DNA of 64,000 bases from Gordonia lacunae (GCF_002149015.1 NZ_NGFO01000013.1:34031-98030); one strand, 5' to 3'; shown: positions 17,515 to 27,079, counted from the first letter of the stretch. The notes: generated by a model not told the origin, from the letters alone. Made by a program: numbers and translations.

Positions 17515-18170
17515 TCCCCCGGGTCAGATCCCGTGGCCGAGGTGCCGCGGGGCGGCAACCCCAGCCGGACGGCCTCGTGCGCTTGCGTGAGTTCGCTGCG
17601 CAACCGTTCGACGTCCCTGGCCCACGCCTGGGCGAGTGTCCCCGAGGTCAGCTCCACCCCGATGCCCGTGCGGCGCCGGGGCACGCCGTGCAGCTCGCCG
17701 AGCGCCGACGCACTCTCCCAGTCCTCCGGGGCGTGACCGTGGTTGGGCGGGAAGATCGTCCGGATGTCGGCGAGAGGTGTCGTGACCGTGCCCTGCCGGA
17801 GCGTGGTCTCGGTGAGCTCGACGCTGACGTGCCGCCGGGCGGCGGAGACCTGCACGAGGGAGAACCCGAGTAGGAGCACGAAGAAGATCGCGAGCACCGG
17901 CCAGTGCACCTGGCCGGGTCCGGCGATCTCCATCGCGAGGACCGCGCCGACCAGTATCGGGCCGATCAGGACCACCCACCAACTCCCGCCGGACTCGGCG
18001 AACAAGATCTCCCCGGCCGGTTCCACCAGCGCGTCGGGTTCGGCGACGTCGGTTTCGGCGGCATCGGATTCCGGGGCATCGGATTCCGGGGCATCGGATT
18101 CCGGGACATCGGACTCCGAGACATCGGACTCCGTGGGGTCGGGCTCGGAGCCGGCCGGGTCGGCGGTCAT
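17496..18170 (-). CDS. DUF3093-like membrane protein with acidic repeat
   Basis: A 224-residue protein. The first 45 residues are an acidic low-complexity tail made of five-residue repeats of the type ESDAP. Two hydrophobic segments follow (WWVVLIGPILVGAVLAMEI and WPVLAIFFVLLLGFSLVQV), then a soluble domain with VSVELTETTLRQGTVTTPLA and RTGIGVELTSG, which fits the DUF3093 family of actinobacterial inner-membrane proteins of unknown function. Its ATG overlaps the stop of the upstream membrane gene (ATGA). The N-terminal repeat is encoded by a 15-bp tandem array at 18062. Confidence 0.75.
   Translation of the reverse strand: MTADPAGSEPDPTESDVSESDVPESDAPESDAPESDAAETDVAEPDALVEPAGEILFAESGGSWWVVLIGPILVGAVLAMEIAGPGQVHWPVLAIFFVLLLGFSLVQVSAARRHVSVELTETTLRQGTVTTPLADIRTIFPPNHGHAPEDWESASALGELHGVPRRRTGIGVELTSGTLAQAWARDVERLRSELTQAHEAVRLGLPPRGTSATGSDPGDQESTE
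18062..18136 (-). repeat. 15-bp in-frame tandem repeat in the DUF3093-like gene
   Basis: Five copies starting CATCGGA at 18062, 18077, 18092, 18107 and 18122 (unit CATCGGATTCCGGGG with few changes). They encode five-residue acidic repeats on the minus strand. Confidence 0.95.
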
Positions 18171-18601
18171 GTGTTCTTCTTGCGGGACCGGCGGGCCGGC
18201 GCATCCGGCTCCTTGCCGGTGTACCAGGCCTCGGCGGGCGGCCGGTAGGCGAGCAACGACCCGAACAGGCCGATGATGCCGGCGAGCAACGGGAACGCGA
18301 AGAAGTTCATCCCCAGGCTCAGGAACAGCAACATCGCCACGACGACCAGGGTCAGCGCCGCCAGCGACGAGCGCCATCTCGCGTCACCGGTGAATGCCTT
18401 GCTGCCCAGCAGGATGTAGGCGACACCCACGACGACGACCATCGCGCCCAGCACCCCGGACGTGACGGTCCCGGAGTCGCCGACCGCGGACACGACGATG
18501 ACGAGCGCACCGAGCGCGATCAGGAGGGCACCCGAGGTCAACCAGCACCGATAGGCCCAGACGACGAGTTTCGGACGCAGCGCCGGATCGGGACTTGTCA
18601 C
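18167..18601 (-). CDS. Four-helix membrane protein of unknown function
   Basis: A 144-residue protein with four predicted membrane segments, beginning near WLTSGALLIALGALVIVVSA, VLGAMVVVVGVAYILLGS, LAALTLVVVAMLLFLSLGM and PLLAGIIGLFGSLLAY, and a basic C-terminal tail (RRSRKKNT). No enzymatic motif. It overlaps the upstream gene by four bases and the downstream gene by four, so three membrane proteins form one transcript downstream of the hem operon direction, in the place occupied by Rv0513-like membrane genes in mycobacteria. Confidence 0.75.
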   Translation of the reverse strand: MTSPDPALRPKLVVWAYRCWLTSGALLIALGALVIVVSAVGDSGTVTSGVLGAMVVVVGVAYILLGSKAFTGDARWRSSLAALTLVVVAMLLFLSLGMNFFAFPLLAGIIGLFGSLLAYRPPAEAWYTGKEPDAPARRSRKKNT

Positions 18602-19440
18602 TGGTTCTTCGGTCCTTCGTTCTGGTTCTCCGGGCTCGGATTCCCGGTCTGGGGGCTCTCCGGGTGGGTGTTCTGCGGGTGCGGGCCGGTGCGCTCGCCC
18701 CGATGCTCGCTGTCACCATACGGCGTGTTCTGGTCGTACGGGCTCTGTCCCCGGGGACTCGAATCGGACGGGTTCCGACCGTACGGATCCTGACCGTAGG
18801 GGTTCTGGCCGTAAGAATTCTGGCCGTACGGGTTCTGGCCATACGGGCTCTGGCCATAGGGGCTCTGGCTGTACGGGTTCTGACCGAGCGGATAGGGCGG
18901 CATCGGCGGATGCACCGGCTGCGGCCTACGCGCCTGCGCCATGGCCCGGCAGTACTTCTCGGAGTCGCCCCGCATCAGCAGGACCGTCGCGCCCAGCGCC
19001 GCGACGCCGCTGATCACCTGCGGGATCATCGCCCACGTCGGCGACGTGTCCCCGAACAGCGAGAACAGCAGGCTGACGACGACGTAGACACCCATCGCCG
19101 ACAGCACCACGCGGGCCCAGTTGTAGCCCTTGCGGGTGAACCAGACGACCAGCGCGGTGATCGCGGTGAGGAACAGCGAGGTCACCACGAGCACACCCAC
19201 CACGAACCCCGACGACGTCATGAAGTCGACCTGTTCGGGCGGGATCCCCTCCTGGGGAGCCGATCGCACCTGATCGCCGATCATGTCCACGAAGGTGCCC
19301 GTCTGCGCGAACAGCGCCACGATCTGCCCGACGATCACCACCACCCACAGCTCGACGGCGATGGAGACGGAGTCGGGGATCTTCGGTTGCGACGACCCGC
19401 CGGGGTCGGACTCAGGCGCGGGGCCGTACGGTGCGGACAT
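18598..19440 (-). CDS. Membrane protein with Gln-Asn-Pro-Tyr-Gly repeat tail
   Basis: A 280-residue protein with an N-terminal cytoplasmic segment, four hydrophobic segments (VAIELWVVVIVGQIVALFAQ-like region, GFVVGVLVVTSLFLTAITAL, VVLSAMGVYVVVSLLFSLFG, ISGVAALGATVLLM) and then a long polar tail with about eight PYGQN-type five-residue repeats, followed by a Gly/Pro/Asn/Glu-rich end. Such tails occur in actinobacterial cytoplasmic-membrane proteins and may mediate self-association. Function is not recognised. The ATG at 19440 starts the three-gene membrane cluster, 47 bp after the hemB stop. Confidence 0.75.
   Translation of the reverse strand: MSAPYGPAPESDPGGSSQPKIPDSVSIAVELWVVVIVGQIVALFAQTGTFVDMIGDQVRSAPQEGIPPEQVDFMTSSGFVVGVLVVTSLFLTAITALVVWFTRKGYNWARVVLSAMGVYVVVSLLFSLFGDTSPTWAMIPQVISGVAALGATVLLMRGDSEKYCRAMAQARRPQPVHPPMPPYPLGQNPYSQSPYGQSPYGQNPYGQNSYGQNPYGQDPYGRNPSDSSPRGQSPYDQNTPYGDSEHRGERTGPHPQNTHPESPQTGNPSPENQNEGPKNQ
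18766..18885 (-). repeat. 15-bp in-frame repeat encoding the PYGQN tail
   Basis: Eight units of 15 bp with starts every 15 bases from 18766 to 18871, consensus GTACGGGTTCTGGCC with scattered changes. All units stay in frame and encode YGQNP-type pentapeptides on the minus strand. Confidence 0.93.
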
Positions 19441-19487
19441 GGGACCAGCCTAGTGAACGGGCGTCACGACAAGCGCTACGCGCGGGA

Positions 19488-20465
19488 TCACGACAGCCGC
19501 TGTGCCACCTCGGTCGCCCAATAGGTCAGGACGATCGACGCACCGGCGCGCCGGATGGAGGTCAGCGACTCCAGGATCGCGGCGTCCCGGTCGATCCAGC
19601 CCCGTTCGGCGGCGGCGGAGATCATCGAGTACTCGCCGCTGATCTGATACGCCGCGACCGGGACCTCGCTCATCTCCGCGACGTCGCGCACGATGTCGAG
19701 GTAGCTCATCGCCGGCTTCACCATCACGATGTCGGCACCCTCCTCGAGGTCCAGGCGTACCTCGCGCAGCGCTTCCGCCCGGTTGGCCGCGTCCTGCTGG
19801 TAGGTGCGCCGGTCGCCCTGCAACGACGAGCCGACGGCTTCCCGGAACGGACCGTAGAACGCCGAGGCGTACTTCGCCGCGTAGGCCAGGATCCCGGTGT
19901 CGGTGAAGCCCTCCGCGTCGAGGGCGGCACGGATCGTGGCGACCTGACCGTCCATCATCCCGCTCGGCCCGAGGAGATGCGCACCCGCGCGCGCCTGCGC
20001 CAGCGACATCGACACGTACCGCTCGAGGGTCTCGTCGTTGTCGACGCGACCCCGACCGTCGACGACGCCGCAGTGGCCGTGATCGGTGAACTCGTCGAGA
20101 CACGTGTCGGCCATCAGGACCGTGGCGTCGCCGAGATCGTCGGCGAGGCCGCGCAGGGCGCGGTTGAGGATCCCGTCCTCGGCGTCGGCCCCCGACCCGG
20201 TGGCGTCCTTGTCCTCCGCCCGCGGGACGCCGAACAGCATCAACCCGCCGACGCCGGCCGCGACCGCCTCGGCCGCGGCACCGCGCAGCGAATCCATCGT
20301 GTGCTGCACGACGCCCGGCATCGACGAGATCGGCACCGGCGCGTCGATGCCGTCGGCGACGAACATCGGCAACACCAGATGCCGCGGCTCGAGCGAGGTC
20401 TCGGCGACCAGCCGACGCATCGCCGGGGTGGTGCGCAGCCGCCGGGGCCGGATCACGGGTGCCAT
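19488..20465 (-). CDS. hemB: Porphobilinogen synthase (ALA dehydratase)
   Basis: A 325-residue enzyme condensing two 5-aminolevulinate molecules to porphobilinogen. Active-site lysines lie in YAAKYASAFYGPFREA and in VMVKPAMSYLDIV (Schiff-base Lys). The metal segment reads DTCLDEFTDHGHCG: two of the three zinc-binding cysteines are kept and the middle one is Asp, so it may use a mixed or magnesium-assisted site. The allosteric magnesium segment includes SSLQGDRRTYQQDAANRAEA. ATG at 20465; the gene follows hemD by 16 bp, last in the rex-hemACDB run. Corresponds to Rv0512. Confidence 0.96.
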   Translation of the reverse strand: MAPVIRPRRLRTTPAMRRLVAETSLEPRHLVLPMFVADGIDAPVPISSMPGVVQHTMDSLRGAAAEAVAAGVGGLMLFGVPRAEDKDATGSGADAEDGILNRALRGLADDLGDATVLMADTCLDEFTDHGHCGVVDGRGRVDNDETLERYVSMSLAQARAGAHLLGPSGMMDGQVATIRAALDAEGFTDTGILAYAAKYASAFYGPFREAVGSSLQGDRRTYQQDAANRAEALREVRLDLEEGADIVMVKPAMSYLDIVRDVAEMSEVPVAAYQISGEYSMISAAAERGWIDRDAAILESLTSIRRAGASIVLTYWATEVAQRLS

Positions 20466-20481
20466 CGCGGTGTCCTTCGTC

Positions 20482-22167
20482 TCACGAACGCGAACGGCGA
20501 GACTTCTTGCGCGGAGGCGGAAGTGCGCCCTCGGCCCGGAGTCGGGCGGCGTGCTCGGCGAGCGCGTCGACCAGTTCGACCACCGACGCGTTCTCCGGCT
20601 GCACATCCACCCGCAGCCCGAATTCGGTTGCGGTTTCGGCAGTCTTGGGTCCGATGCACGCGACGATGGTGCGCGCGTGCGGCTTTCCGGCGATGCCGAC
20701 GAGGTTGCGCACGGTCGAGCTGGAGGTGAAGCAGACCGCGTCGAAGCCGCCGGTCTTGATCATCTCGCGGGTCTCGGCGGGCGGCGGTGCCGCGCGCACG
20801 GTCCGGTAGGCGGTGACGTCGTCGATCTCCCAGCCGCGGTCGCGCAAGCCCTCGGACAGTGTCTCGGTGGCGATGTCGGCGCGTGGCAACAGGATTCGGT
20901 TGACCGGGTCGAAGACGTCGTCGTAGGGCGGGAACTCCTCGAGAAGTCCGAGCGAGCTCTGCTCACCCGACGGCACGAGTTCGGGGTTGATGCCGAACGA
21001 GCGCACCTTCTCGGCGGTGGCCTCTCCGACACAGGCGATCTTGACGCCGGAGAATGCGCGGGCGTCGAGTCCGAACTCGGCGAACTTCTCCCACACCGCG
21101 CGGACCGCGTTGGTGGAGGTGAACACGACCCACTGGTAGCGCCCGTCGACCAGACCCTTGACGGCACGCTCCATCTGCGCGGGACTCCGCGGCGGCTCGA
21201 CCGCGATCGTCGGCACCTCCTTGGGCATGGCGCCGTGGCTGACGAGCCGCTCGCTCATGTCGCCGGCCTGGTCCTTGGTGCGCGGCACCAGGACGGTCCA
21301 GCCGTACAGGGCGCGCGACTCCCACCACGAGAGCTTGCCGCGCGCACCCACGACCTTGCCGACCGTGACGATCAGCGGGCCGGTGAGCGCGTTGCCCTGC
21401 TCGTTGAGCGTCGCGAGGGTGGCCTCGATGGTGCGCTGCGCACAGGTGGTGCCGTTGATGGTGATCGCGGCCGGGGTCTGGGGCGCCATGCCGTGTTCGG
21501 TGAGCGCGCTCGCGGTCTCGGCGAGGTGCCCCGACGTCGCGTGCAGCACCAGCGGTCCCGGGGCGGCGGCCAGCGCGGCCCAGTCGACCTCGCCGCGGAC
21601 GTCGGCCTCGGTGTGGGTCGAGCCGAGCGGCATGCCGGCGTAGCTCGGCACGACGGAGGCGGCGGGCAGACCCGGGAGGACCTCGAAGGTGACCGACGTG
21701 CGGGCGACGGCGTTGACCTCGGCGAGGACCGAGTCGGTGGTCAGCGGATCGCCGGAGACCACGCGCACGACGTCGTCGCCGTTGCGGGCCGCGGCGACGA
21801 GGGTCTTGGCGACCTCGGCCGGGTCGCCGAGTGCCGGCCGGACCACCGACTCCTCGTCGGCCTGTCCGGCATCGGCCCGGCCGGCCTCGTCGGCGACGGC
21901 CTGCGGCTCGACGGCCGGGGCGGCAGACGCCGTGTCGTCGGCGGGTTTCTCGGCCTTCTTGGTGGATCGGCGAGTGTCGGCGGCGGGTTCGTCGCGATGC
22001 GCGCTACCGATCAGCGACACCACGGGCGCGGGCACATCGGGGTCGATGTAGGCGGTGGTCGCGTTGGTGATCACGGTGCGCGCCCGCACGGTGAGCAGGT
22101 CTGGGTCCCCGGGACCCGACCCCACGAACAGGATCCGTCCGGGATTTGCCTTCTTCGTACGGCTCAT
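20482..22167 (-). CDS. hemD: Uroporphyrinogen-III synthase fused to a degenerate SUMT-like domain
   Basis: A 561-residue two-domain protein. The N-terminal part begins like a uroporphyrinogen-III C-methyltransferase (GRILFVGSGPGDPDLLTVRA), but an Ala/Asp/Glu-rich insert (about residues 50-110) follows. The GDPFxFGRG-type motif is reduced to VVSGDPLTTDSV, though PGLPAASVVPSYAGMPLG remains. The C-terminal half is the HemD fold (WWESRALYGWTVLVPRTKDQ, VVFTSTNAVRAVWEKF, FDAVCFTSSSTVRNLVGIAG, CIGPKTAETATEFGL) that cyclises hydroxymethylbilane to uroporphyrinogen III. The same fusion occurs in Rv0511. HemD activity is likely; methyltransferase activity is doubtful. ATG at 22167. Confidence 0.93.
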   Translation of the reverse strand: MSRTKKANPGRILFVGSGPGDPDLLTVRARTVITNATTAYIDPDVPAPVVSLIGSAHRDEPAADTRRSTKKAEKPADDTASAAPAVEPQAVADEAGRADAGQADEESVVRPALGDPAEVAKTLVAAARNGDDVVRVVSGDPLTTDSVLAEVNAVARTSVTFEVLPGLPAASVVPSYAGMPLGSTHTEADVRGEVDWAALAAAPGPLVLHATSGHLAETASALTEHGMAPQTPAAITINGTTCAQRTIEATLATLNEQGNALTGPLIVTVGKVVGARGKLSWWESRALYGWTVLVPRTKDQAGDMSERLVSHGAMPKEVPTIAVEPPRSPAQMERAVKGLVDGRYQWVVFTSTNAVRAVWEKFAEFGLDARAFSGVKIACVGEATAEKVRSFGINPELVPSGEQSSLGLLEEFPPYDDVFDPVNRILLPRADIATETLSEGLRDRGWEIDDVTAYRTVRAAPPPAETREMIKTGGFDAVCFTSSSTVRNLVGIAGKPHARTIVACIGPKTAETATEFGLRVDVQPENASVVELVDALAEHAARLRAEGALPPPRKKSRRSRS

Positions 22168-22216
22168 GGGTTCGCACTCTCCTGCCCTCTCGGCGAGGGC
22201 TGCAGTTCGTTCTCTG

Positions 22217-23161
22217 CTAGGGAGAGTTGACGAGGTCGCCCGCTCCCAGCTCCAGCAGTTCGGCGGCGAGATCCTTGCCCAGCTGAACGGCACGATCGAC
22301 CGGACCCACCGCCGAAGCACGGATCACGTCCGATCCGTCCTCGGCCGCCACTGCCGCTCGCAGCGACAGCTCGGCGAAGATGCGCCCGTCCTCGTCGATC
22401 GATTCGACCACCTCGGCGATCGCACCGACCGGTGCGGTACAACCGGCTTCGAGAGCCGCCAGTACCGCCCGTTCGGCATCAATGGCCGCGCGGGTGGACT
22501 TGTCGTCCAACTCGGCGAGAATTCTCACCAGTTCGGCATCGTCTGAGCGGCACTCCACAGCGAGTGCACCCTGCGCCGGAGCCGGCAGCATGACCGCCGG
22601 TTCGAGCGCTTCGGAGACCACTTCGGTCCGTCCGATCCGCACGAGCCCGGCGCGGGCGACCACGACTGCGTCGAGTTCGCCGCTGGCGACTTTGCCCAAC
22701 CGAGAATCTAGGTTGCCTCGTAGGGGGCGGATTTCCAAACCGAGACCCAATGCCTTAAGCTGCGCGGCCCGTCGCGGGGCCGAGGTCCCGATGACCGAGC
22801 CGGGCGGGAGCTCGCCGAGCACCAGTCCGTCGCGGGCGACCAGCGCATCCCGGGGATCGACGCGCGTCGGGACGGCCGCGATCGTCAGGTCCTCCTCGGG
22901 CGCCGTCGGGAGGTCCTTGTACGAGTGCACCGCGACGTCGACCTCGTCGTTCCGGAGGGCCACGCGGATGGCGGTGGTGAACACCCCGACGCCGATCTCG
23001 GCCACCGGCGCGGCCGAGGCGTCACCGGCGGTCTTGATGATGACCAGTTCGGCGGGATGCCCGGCGGCGATCAACGCGTCGGCGATGGTCTGCGACTGGG
23101 TGGTGGCCAGCAGTGAACCCCGCGTACCGATCCGGATCGGCGCGGGAGAGGTTGCGCTCAT
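22217..23161 (-). CDS. hemC: Hydroxymethylbilane synthase (porphobilinogen deaminase)
   Basis: A 314-residue enzyme that polymerises four porphobilinogens. Visible family features are [20 protein letters not shown] at the start, the [20 protein letters not shown] segment, [36 protein letters not shown] and the dipyrromethane-cofactor cysteine in [11 protein letters not shown]. The ATG overlaps the hemA stop by four bases (ATGA). A 49-bp gap leads to hemD. Corresponds to Rv0510. Confidence 0.97.
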   Translation of the reverse strand: MSATSPAPIRIGTRGSLLATTQSQTIADALIAAGHPAELVIIKTAGDASAAPVAEIGVGVFTTAIRVALRNDEVDVAVHSYKDLPTAPEEDLTIAAVPTRVDPRDALVARDGLVLGELPPGSVIGTSAPRRAAQLKALGLGLEIRPLRGNLDSRLGKVASGELDAVVVARAGLVRIGRTEVVSEALEPAVMLPAPAQGALAVECRSDDAELVRILAELDDKSTRAAIDAERAVLAALEAGCTAPVGAIAEVVESIDEDGRIFAELSLRAAVAAEDGSDVIRASAVGPVDRAVQLGKDLAAELLELGAGDLVNSP

Positions 23162-24576
23162 CGGTCACCCAGCTCGCCGGCCGCGTCGCCCGCGGGCAGG
23201 CCACCGAGATGGTCAGGAGCCGAAACCGCCTCCGCTGCACCGGGCTTGAGTTCGAACAGCTCGCGTAGCGCCTCTGCGTAGTGGTCCCCGTTGGGGGTCG
23301 ACGCCAGTTGCTTGACCCGCACGGTCGGTGCGTGCAGCAGCTTGTCGACGACGCGCCGGACGGTCTTGGCGACCTCGTCGCGCTGCGCGCCCTCGAGGTC
23401 GGGGAGGCGGGTCTCGAGACGCAGGATCTCGGCCTCGACGACGTCGGCGGCGCGCTGACGCAGGGCCGCGACGGTCGGGGTGACCTCGGCCTGACGCTGA
23501 TGGGTGAGGTAGTCGGCGAGCTCGGCGGCGACGATCGACCGGGCCGCCAGGGTGTCGTCCTCGGCGGCCTGGGTCTCGGAGTCGCCGCGCAGTCCCTCGA
23601 TGTCGACGATGTGCACGCCCGGCAGCCGGGCCGCGGCGGGATCCACGTTGCGCGGGAGGCCGAGGTCGCAGATGACGAGCGGGGCGGCGGCATTGCCGCC
23701 CTGACTCCGCCCGTTCAGTCCGCTCCCGGCGCGGGCACGCGAGGCGAGAGCCGAGTGCACCGACCCGACGCCGACGACCGCGCCGATCGCGCCCGTGCAG
23801 GTGACGACGACGTCGGCCGTGGCCATCGCGGCCGGCAGGTCGTCGAGACCGACACCGCGGACGTCGATGCCGTGGTTGGCGGCGATGTTGCCGGCGAGGT
23901 GGGCGGCCTTGTCGACGGTCCGGTTCACGACGACCATCTCGGTCACGCCCTCCCGGGCCAGCTGCGCGGTGGCCAGGCCGCCCATGGCGCCGGCACCGAC
24001 GACCACGGCACGACGCAGGCGATGCGCGCCGGTCGCGGGATCGGTCAGCAACGACTTGGCGCGGTGCAGCGCGACGGAGACCACCGAGGCACCCGCCCGG
24101 TCGATCCCGGTCTCGGTGTGCACGCGCTTGCCGACGCGCAGCGCCTGCTGGGCCAGCTCGTGCAGGACGCGTCCGGCGGAGTCGTTGGCGTCGGCGCTGA
24201 GGTAGGCGTTGCGGATCTGGCCCAGGATCTGCTGCTCGCCGACGACCAGTGAATCGAGGCCGGCCGCGACGGTGAAGAGATGCTCGACGGCGGCTTCGGA
24301 GTAGCGGACGTAGGCGTGCCGGGTCATCTCGTTGACGGTCATGCCGGAGTGGTCGCCGAGAACCGTGCCGACCGCCTCGAGTGCCGGGTGGAAGGCGTCG
24401 ACGACGGCGTAGATCTCCACCCGGTTGCAGGTGGAGACGAGCATCGCCTCGGAGATCGCCCGCGAGGAGAGCAGTTCGTCGATCAGTTTGGGGCGGTCGT
24501 GGTCGGAGACCGCCAACCGCTCGAGCACCTCGACCGGAGCACTGCGGTGCGATACCCCGAACAACAGAACACTCAC
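23158..24576 (-). CDS. hemA: Glutamyl-tRNA reductase
   Basis: A 472-residue enzyme that reduces glutamyl-tRNA to glutamate-1-semialdehyde, the committed step of C5 heme synthesis. It has the catalytic-cysteine segment [15 protein letters not shown] near residue 50, [20 protein letters not shown], the NADPH-binding [36 protein letters not shown] and the C-terminal dimerisation domain. The start is GTG at 24576, overlapping the rex stop (GTGA). Being co-transcribed with rex ties heme synthesis to the NADH/NAD+ ratio, as in Streptomyces. Corresponds to Rv0509. Confidence 0.97.
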   Translation of the reverse strand: MSVLLFGVSHRSAPVEVLERLAVSDHDRPKLIDELLSSRAISEAMLVSTCNRVEIYAVVDAFHPALEAVGTVLGDHSGMTVNEMTRHAYVRYSEAAVEHLFTVAAGLDSLVVGEQQILGQIRNAYLSADANDSAGRVLHELAQQALRVGKRVHTETGIDRAGASVVSVALHRAKSLLTDPATGAHRLRRAVVVGAGAMGGLATAQLAREGVTEMVVVNRTVDKAAHLAGNIAANHGIDVRGVGLDDLPAAMATADVVVTCTGAIGAVVGVGSVHSALASRARAGSGLNGRSQGGNAAAPLVICDLGLPRNVDPAAARLPGVHIVDIEGLRGDSETQAAEDDTLAARSIVAAELADYLTHQRQAEVTPTVAALRQRAADVVEAEILRLETRLPDLEGAQRDEVAKTVRRVVDKLLHAPTVRVKQLASTPNGDHYAEALRELFELKPGAAEAVSAPDHLGGLPAGDAAGELGDR

Positions 24577-25367
24577 GCTGTCACCGTTTCTTCACCCATT
24601 GCGTTTCCCTGGTGCCCGCGAGCCGGCTTCGTTCCGCGCGGCTCCTTGACGTCGTCGCGCGACCCGCGAGAGGCCTGGAAAGCCAACACCTGTAGTTCCA
24701 AGGCTAGATCAACTTGTCTGACGACAACATCCGACTCCGCCGGAAGCGACACCGGCGTGACGTTGAGCACCTGTCGCACCCCCGCGGCCACGAAGGCGTC
24801 GAAGGCGTGCCGGGCGTCGTCGTCGGCCGTGGCGATGACCGCGATCTCGACCGTCGGGACCGCTCGAGCGCAGACGGTCGCGATGTCGGTCAGCGGCGCC
24901 ACCTGCGGACCCCCGGACTCCAGGACGGTGCCGGTCAGGGTGGGATCGGCGTCGAACATCGCGACGACGCGGAATCCGCGCCCGAACCCGGCGTGCGACA
25001 GCAGCGCGCGGCCGAGCGAGCCGGCTCCGGCGAGCGCGACGGTGTGGATGCTGTCGGTGTGCAGGGTCATCGAGATCCGGGCGGTCAGCCTGCCGACGTC
25101 GTAGCCCACCCCGCGGACCCCGTTGGCGCCGACGTAGGAGAGGTCCTTGCGCAGGATGGCGGGATTGACCCCCGCGGCCGTCGCCAGCTCGCCGCTGGAC
25201 GCGAGCAGGATGCCGCGGCGACTGAACGAGCGCAGCACGTGCAGATAGGTGGCCAGCCGGGCCACCGTCGGCCCGGGGATGTCGGTGGCCGGGCTGTCGA
25301 CCGGGGGAACGGCAGACGCGGGAGGGTCGGCGTCAGCCGACTTCGCACGCTCCGCGCCCACACTCAC
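24573..25367 (-). CDS. rex: Redox-sensing repressor Rex
   Basis: About 264 residues from the GTG at 25367 (another GTG at 25361; a TTG at 25418 would lengthen it). The N-terminal winged helix reads [20 protein letters not shown] and [21 protein letters not shown] Rossmann domain follows with [30 protein letters not shown] and [20 protein letters not shown], ending in [20 protein letters not shown]. Rex releases DNA when NADH is high. A TGTGAA-N4-TTCACA operator lies 75 bp upstream, so rex and the downstream hemA, hemC, hemD and hemB genes are probably autoregulated. A Lys/Arg-rich C-terminal tail of about 25 residues is extra. Confidence 0.95.
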   Translation of the reverse strand: MSVGAERAKSADADPPASAVPPVDSPATDIPGPTVARLATYLHVLRSFSRRGILLASSGELATAAGVNPAILRKDLSYVGANGVRGVGYDVGRLTARISMTLHTDSIHTVALAGAGSLGRALLSHAGFGRGFRVVAMFDADPTLTGTVLESGGPQVAPLTDIATVCARAVPTVEIAVIATADDDARHAFDAFVAAGVRQVLNVTPVSLPAESDVVVRQVDLALELQVLAFQASRGSRDDVKEPRGTKPARGHQGNAMGEETVTA

Positions 25368-25441
25368 TCCCGCACATCCGTCGGCGTCGACCAGACACCG
25401 AGACCCGACTCTTCCCAACGGGAACGAGGATATAACTTGCC

Positions 25442-25457
25442 TGTGAATCTGTTCACA
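25442..25457. promoter_or_regulatory. Rex operator (ROP) upstream of rex-hemACDB
   Basis: TGTGAATCTGTTCACA is a perfect match of both half-sites to the Streptomyces Rex consensus (TGTGAA-N4-TTCACA). On the minus strand it overlaps the -35 position (TGTGAA), with TATATC as a possible -10 about 17 bp on, at 25429-25434. Placement favours repression of rex and the hem genes. Confidence 0.9.
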
Positions 25458-25512
25458 CGGCCCCTCGGGACCGGCCGTGCTGTGTTAGGCGTGCGGCGCG
25501 GGATCGAGCGAC

Positions 25513-25767
25513 TCAGCGCCGGCCGGTGAGATCGGCCCGCAGGCGCGGCTCGTCGACCTCCCAGTAACTGTGCTCGTCGCCGTCGAGCAGGACGACGGGC
25601 AGCCGGTCACCGAACTCGGCGCGCAGGTCGCCCCGGCCGGCCTCGGCTGCCCGGTCGACGTCGACCTCGGTGAACTCGACGCCCAGGTCGGCGCAGATCC
25701 GGGTCAGGTCGGAGCGGGCTGCCGCGCAGGCCTGACACCCCGCACGGGTCAACAGTTCCACCGTCAT
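25513..25767 (-). CDS. Glutaredoxin-like small protein
   Basis: An 84-residue thioredoxin-fold protein (ATG at 25767; an alternative ATG at 25776 adds three residues). The motif [18 protein letters not shown] puts a CxxC redox pair at the N-terminus, and [11 protein letters not shown] supplies the cis-proline segment. Corresponds to Rv0508, a glutaredoxin/DUF836-type protein beside hemA. It is upstream of rex on the same strand, but the Rex operator lies between its stop (25513) and rex, so it probably has its own promoter. A role in thiol redox is likely; the partner is unknown. Confidence 0.85.
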   Translation of the reverse strand: MTVELLTRAGCQACAAARSDLTRICADLGVEFTEVDVDRAAEAGRGDLRAEFGDRLPVVLLDGDEHSYWEVDEPRLRADLTGRR

Positions 25768-25928
25768 GGCGACCATCCTCCCAGCGACGTGATCGTGGGA
25801 TCACCCGGGTGACCCCGCCCCGAGCGGGTGTGCGATCCGCCACCGCGCGCGGGGGTCGGACTTCGGGCCCCGGCACCACTAGGCTGTACCCGGCAAGCAG
25901 TGCTGGCGCTACGCGTGGGAGGTGGGCA

Positions 25929-27056
25929 GTGGGCGAGATCCCGGGCCCGGAAGACCGGCAGGACGACGAGACGCCCGACGACGCCACCGATCTCCCGCCC
26001 AATCCGATGCAGGGCGACGGCCCGACCGGCGACGACTGGGAGGCGCATGCCGCCCGCGTCGAGTTCACCGACGACTTCGACGAGGACGCCGAACTCCACG
26101 AACTCGTCGACGACGAGACCAACCGGGTCACCACCTGGATCTCCCAGCGGGCGACCGCGGCCACCGGTCGCTTCCGCCAGACCGCCCACGAACTCCGCCA
26201 GACCCTGGCCGGCGAGGCGAGCGCGAAGGCCGCAGTCGACTCGCTGCGGTCGCGCGAGACGGCCGACATCCCGGGCGAACCACGACGCGACCTCACCGCC
26301 GCCGCGTTCTTCGACGTCGACAACACCCTGGTCCAAGGCGCGTCGATCGTGCACTTCGCCCGCGGCCTGGCCGCCCGGAAGTACTTCACCTACGGCGACA
26401 TCATGGACTTCGCGTGGACGCAGGCGAAGTTCCGGATCACCGGCAAGGAGAACGCCCGCGACGTCGCCGAGGGCCGGGAGAAGGCGTTGTCCTTCATCGC
26501 AGGCAAGCCGACCTCCGAACTCGTCGAGCTCGGTGAGGAGATCTTCGACGACTACATCGCCGACAAGATCTGGCCGGGCACCCGGGCCCTCGCCCAGCGC
26601 CATCTCGACGCCGGGCAGCAGGTCTGGCTGGTGACCGCGACGCCGGTCGAGCTCGCGCAGACGATCGCCGACCGGCTGGGGCTGACCGGCGCGCTGGGCA
26701 CCGTCGCCGAGAGCGTCGACGGGGTCTTCACCGGCCGGCTCGTCGGCGACATCCTGCACGGCCCCGGTAAGGCCCACGCCGTCCGCGCCCTCGCCATCCG
26801 CGAGGGTCTCAACCTCAAACGCTGCACGGCGTACTCGGACTCGCACAACGACGTGCCGATGCTGTCGCTGGTCGGTCGCGCGGTGGCCATCAACCCCGAC
26901 ACCGACCTGCGCGACGTCGCCAAGGTCCGCGGCTGGGAGATGTACGACTTCCGCACCGCGCGCAAGGCCGCCAAGTACGGGGCCGGGACCGCGATCGTGC
27001 TCGGCGCCGCGGGCGGGGGCGCCGCAGCCGCCGCCCGGTTCCTGCGCCAGCGCTGA
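25929..27056 (+). CDS. serB1: HAD-IB family phosphatase (SerB1-like)
   Basis: A 375-residue protein from the GTG at 25929, which follows GGGAGGTGGG; upstream in-frame codons read as non-protein-like. The first 115 residues are acidic and helical. The HAD phosphatase starts with [20 protein letters not shown] (nucleophile Asp129 and Asp131), continues with [13 protein letters not shown] (motif II) and [20 protein letters not shown] (motif III/IV), and ends with a hydrophobic Ala/Gly-rich segment that may be a membrane anchor. Family members dephosphorylate phosphoserine or lysophospholipids. Corresponds to Rv0505c, which has the same opposite orientation to its neighbours. Confidence 0.9.
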   Translation: MGEIPGPEDRQDDETPDDATDLPPNPMQGDGPTGDDWEAHAARVEFTDDFDEDAELHELVDDETNRVTTWISQRATAATGRFRQTAHELRQTLAGEASAKAAVDSLRSRETADIPGEPRRDLTAAAFFDVDNTLVQGASIVHFARGLAARKYFTYGDIMDFAWTQAKFRITGKENARDVAEGREKALSFIAGKPTSELVELGEEIFDDYIADKIWPGTRALAQRHLDAGQQVWLVTATPVELAQTIADRLGLTGALGTVAESVDGVFTGRLVGDILHGPGKAHAVRALAIREGLNLKRCTAYSDSHNDVPMLSLVGRAVAINPDTDLRDVAKVRGWEMYDFRTARKAAKYGAGTAIVLGAAGGGAAAAARFLRQR

Positions 27057-27079
27057 CCCCGCCGCTCATACCGACGCGA

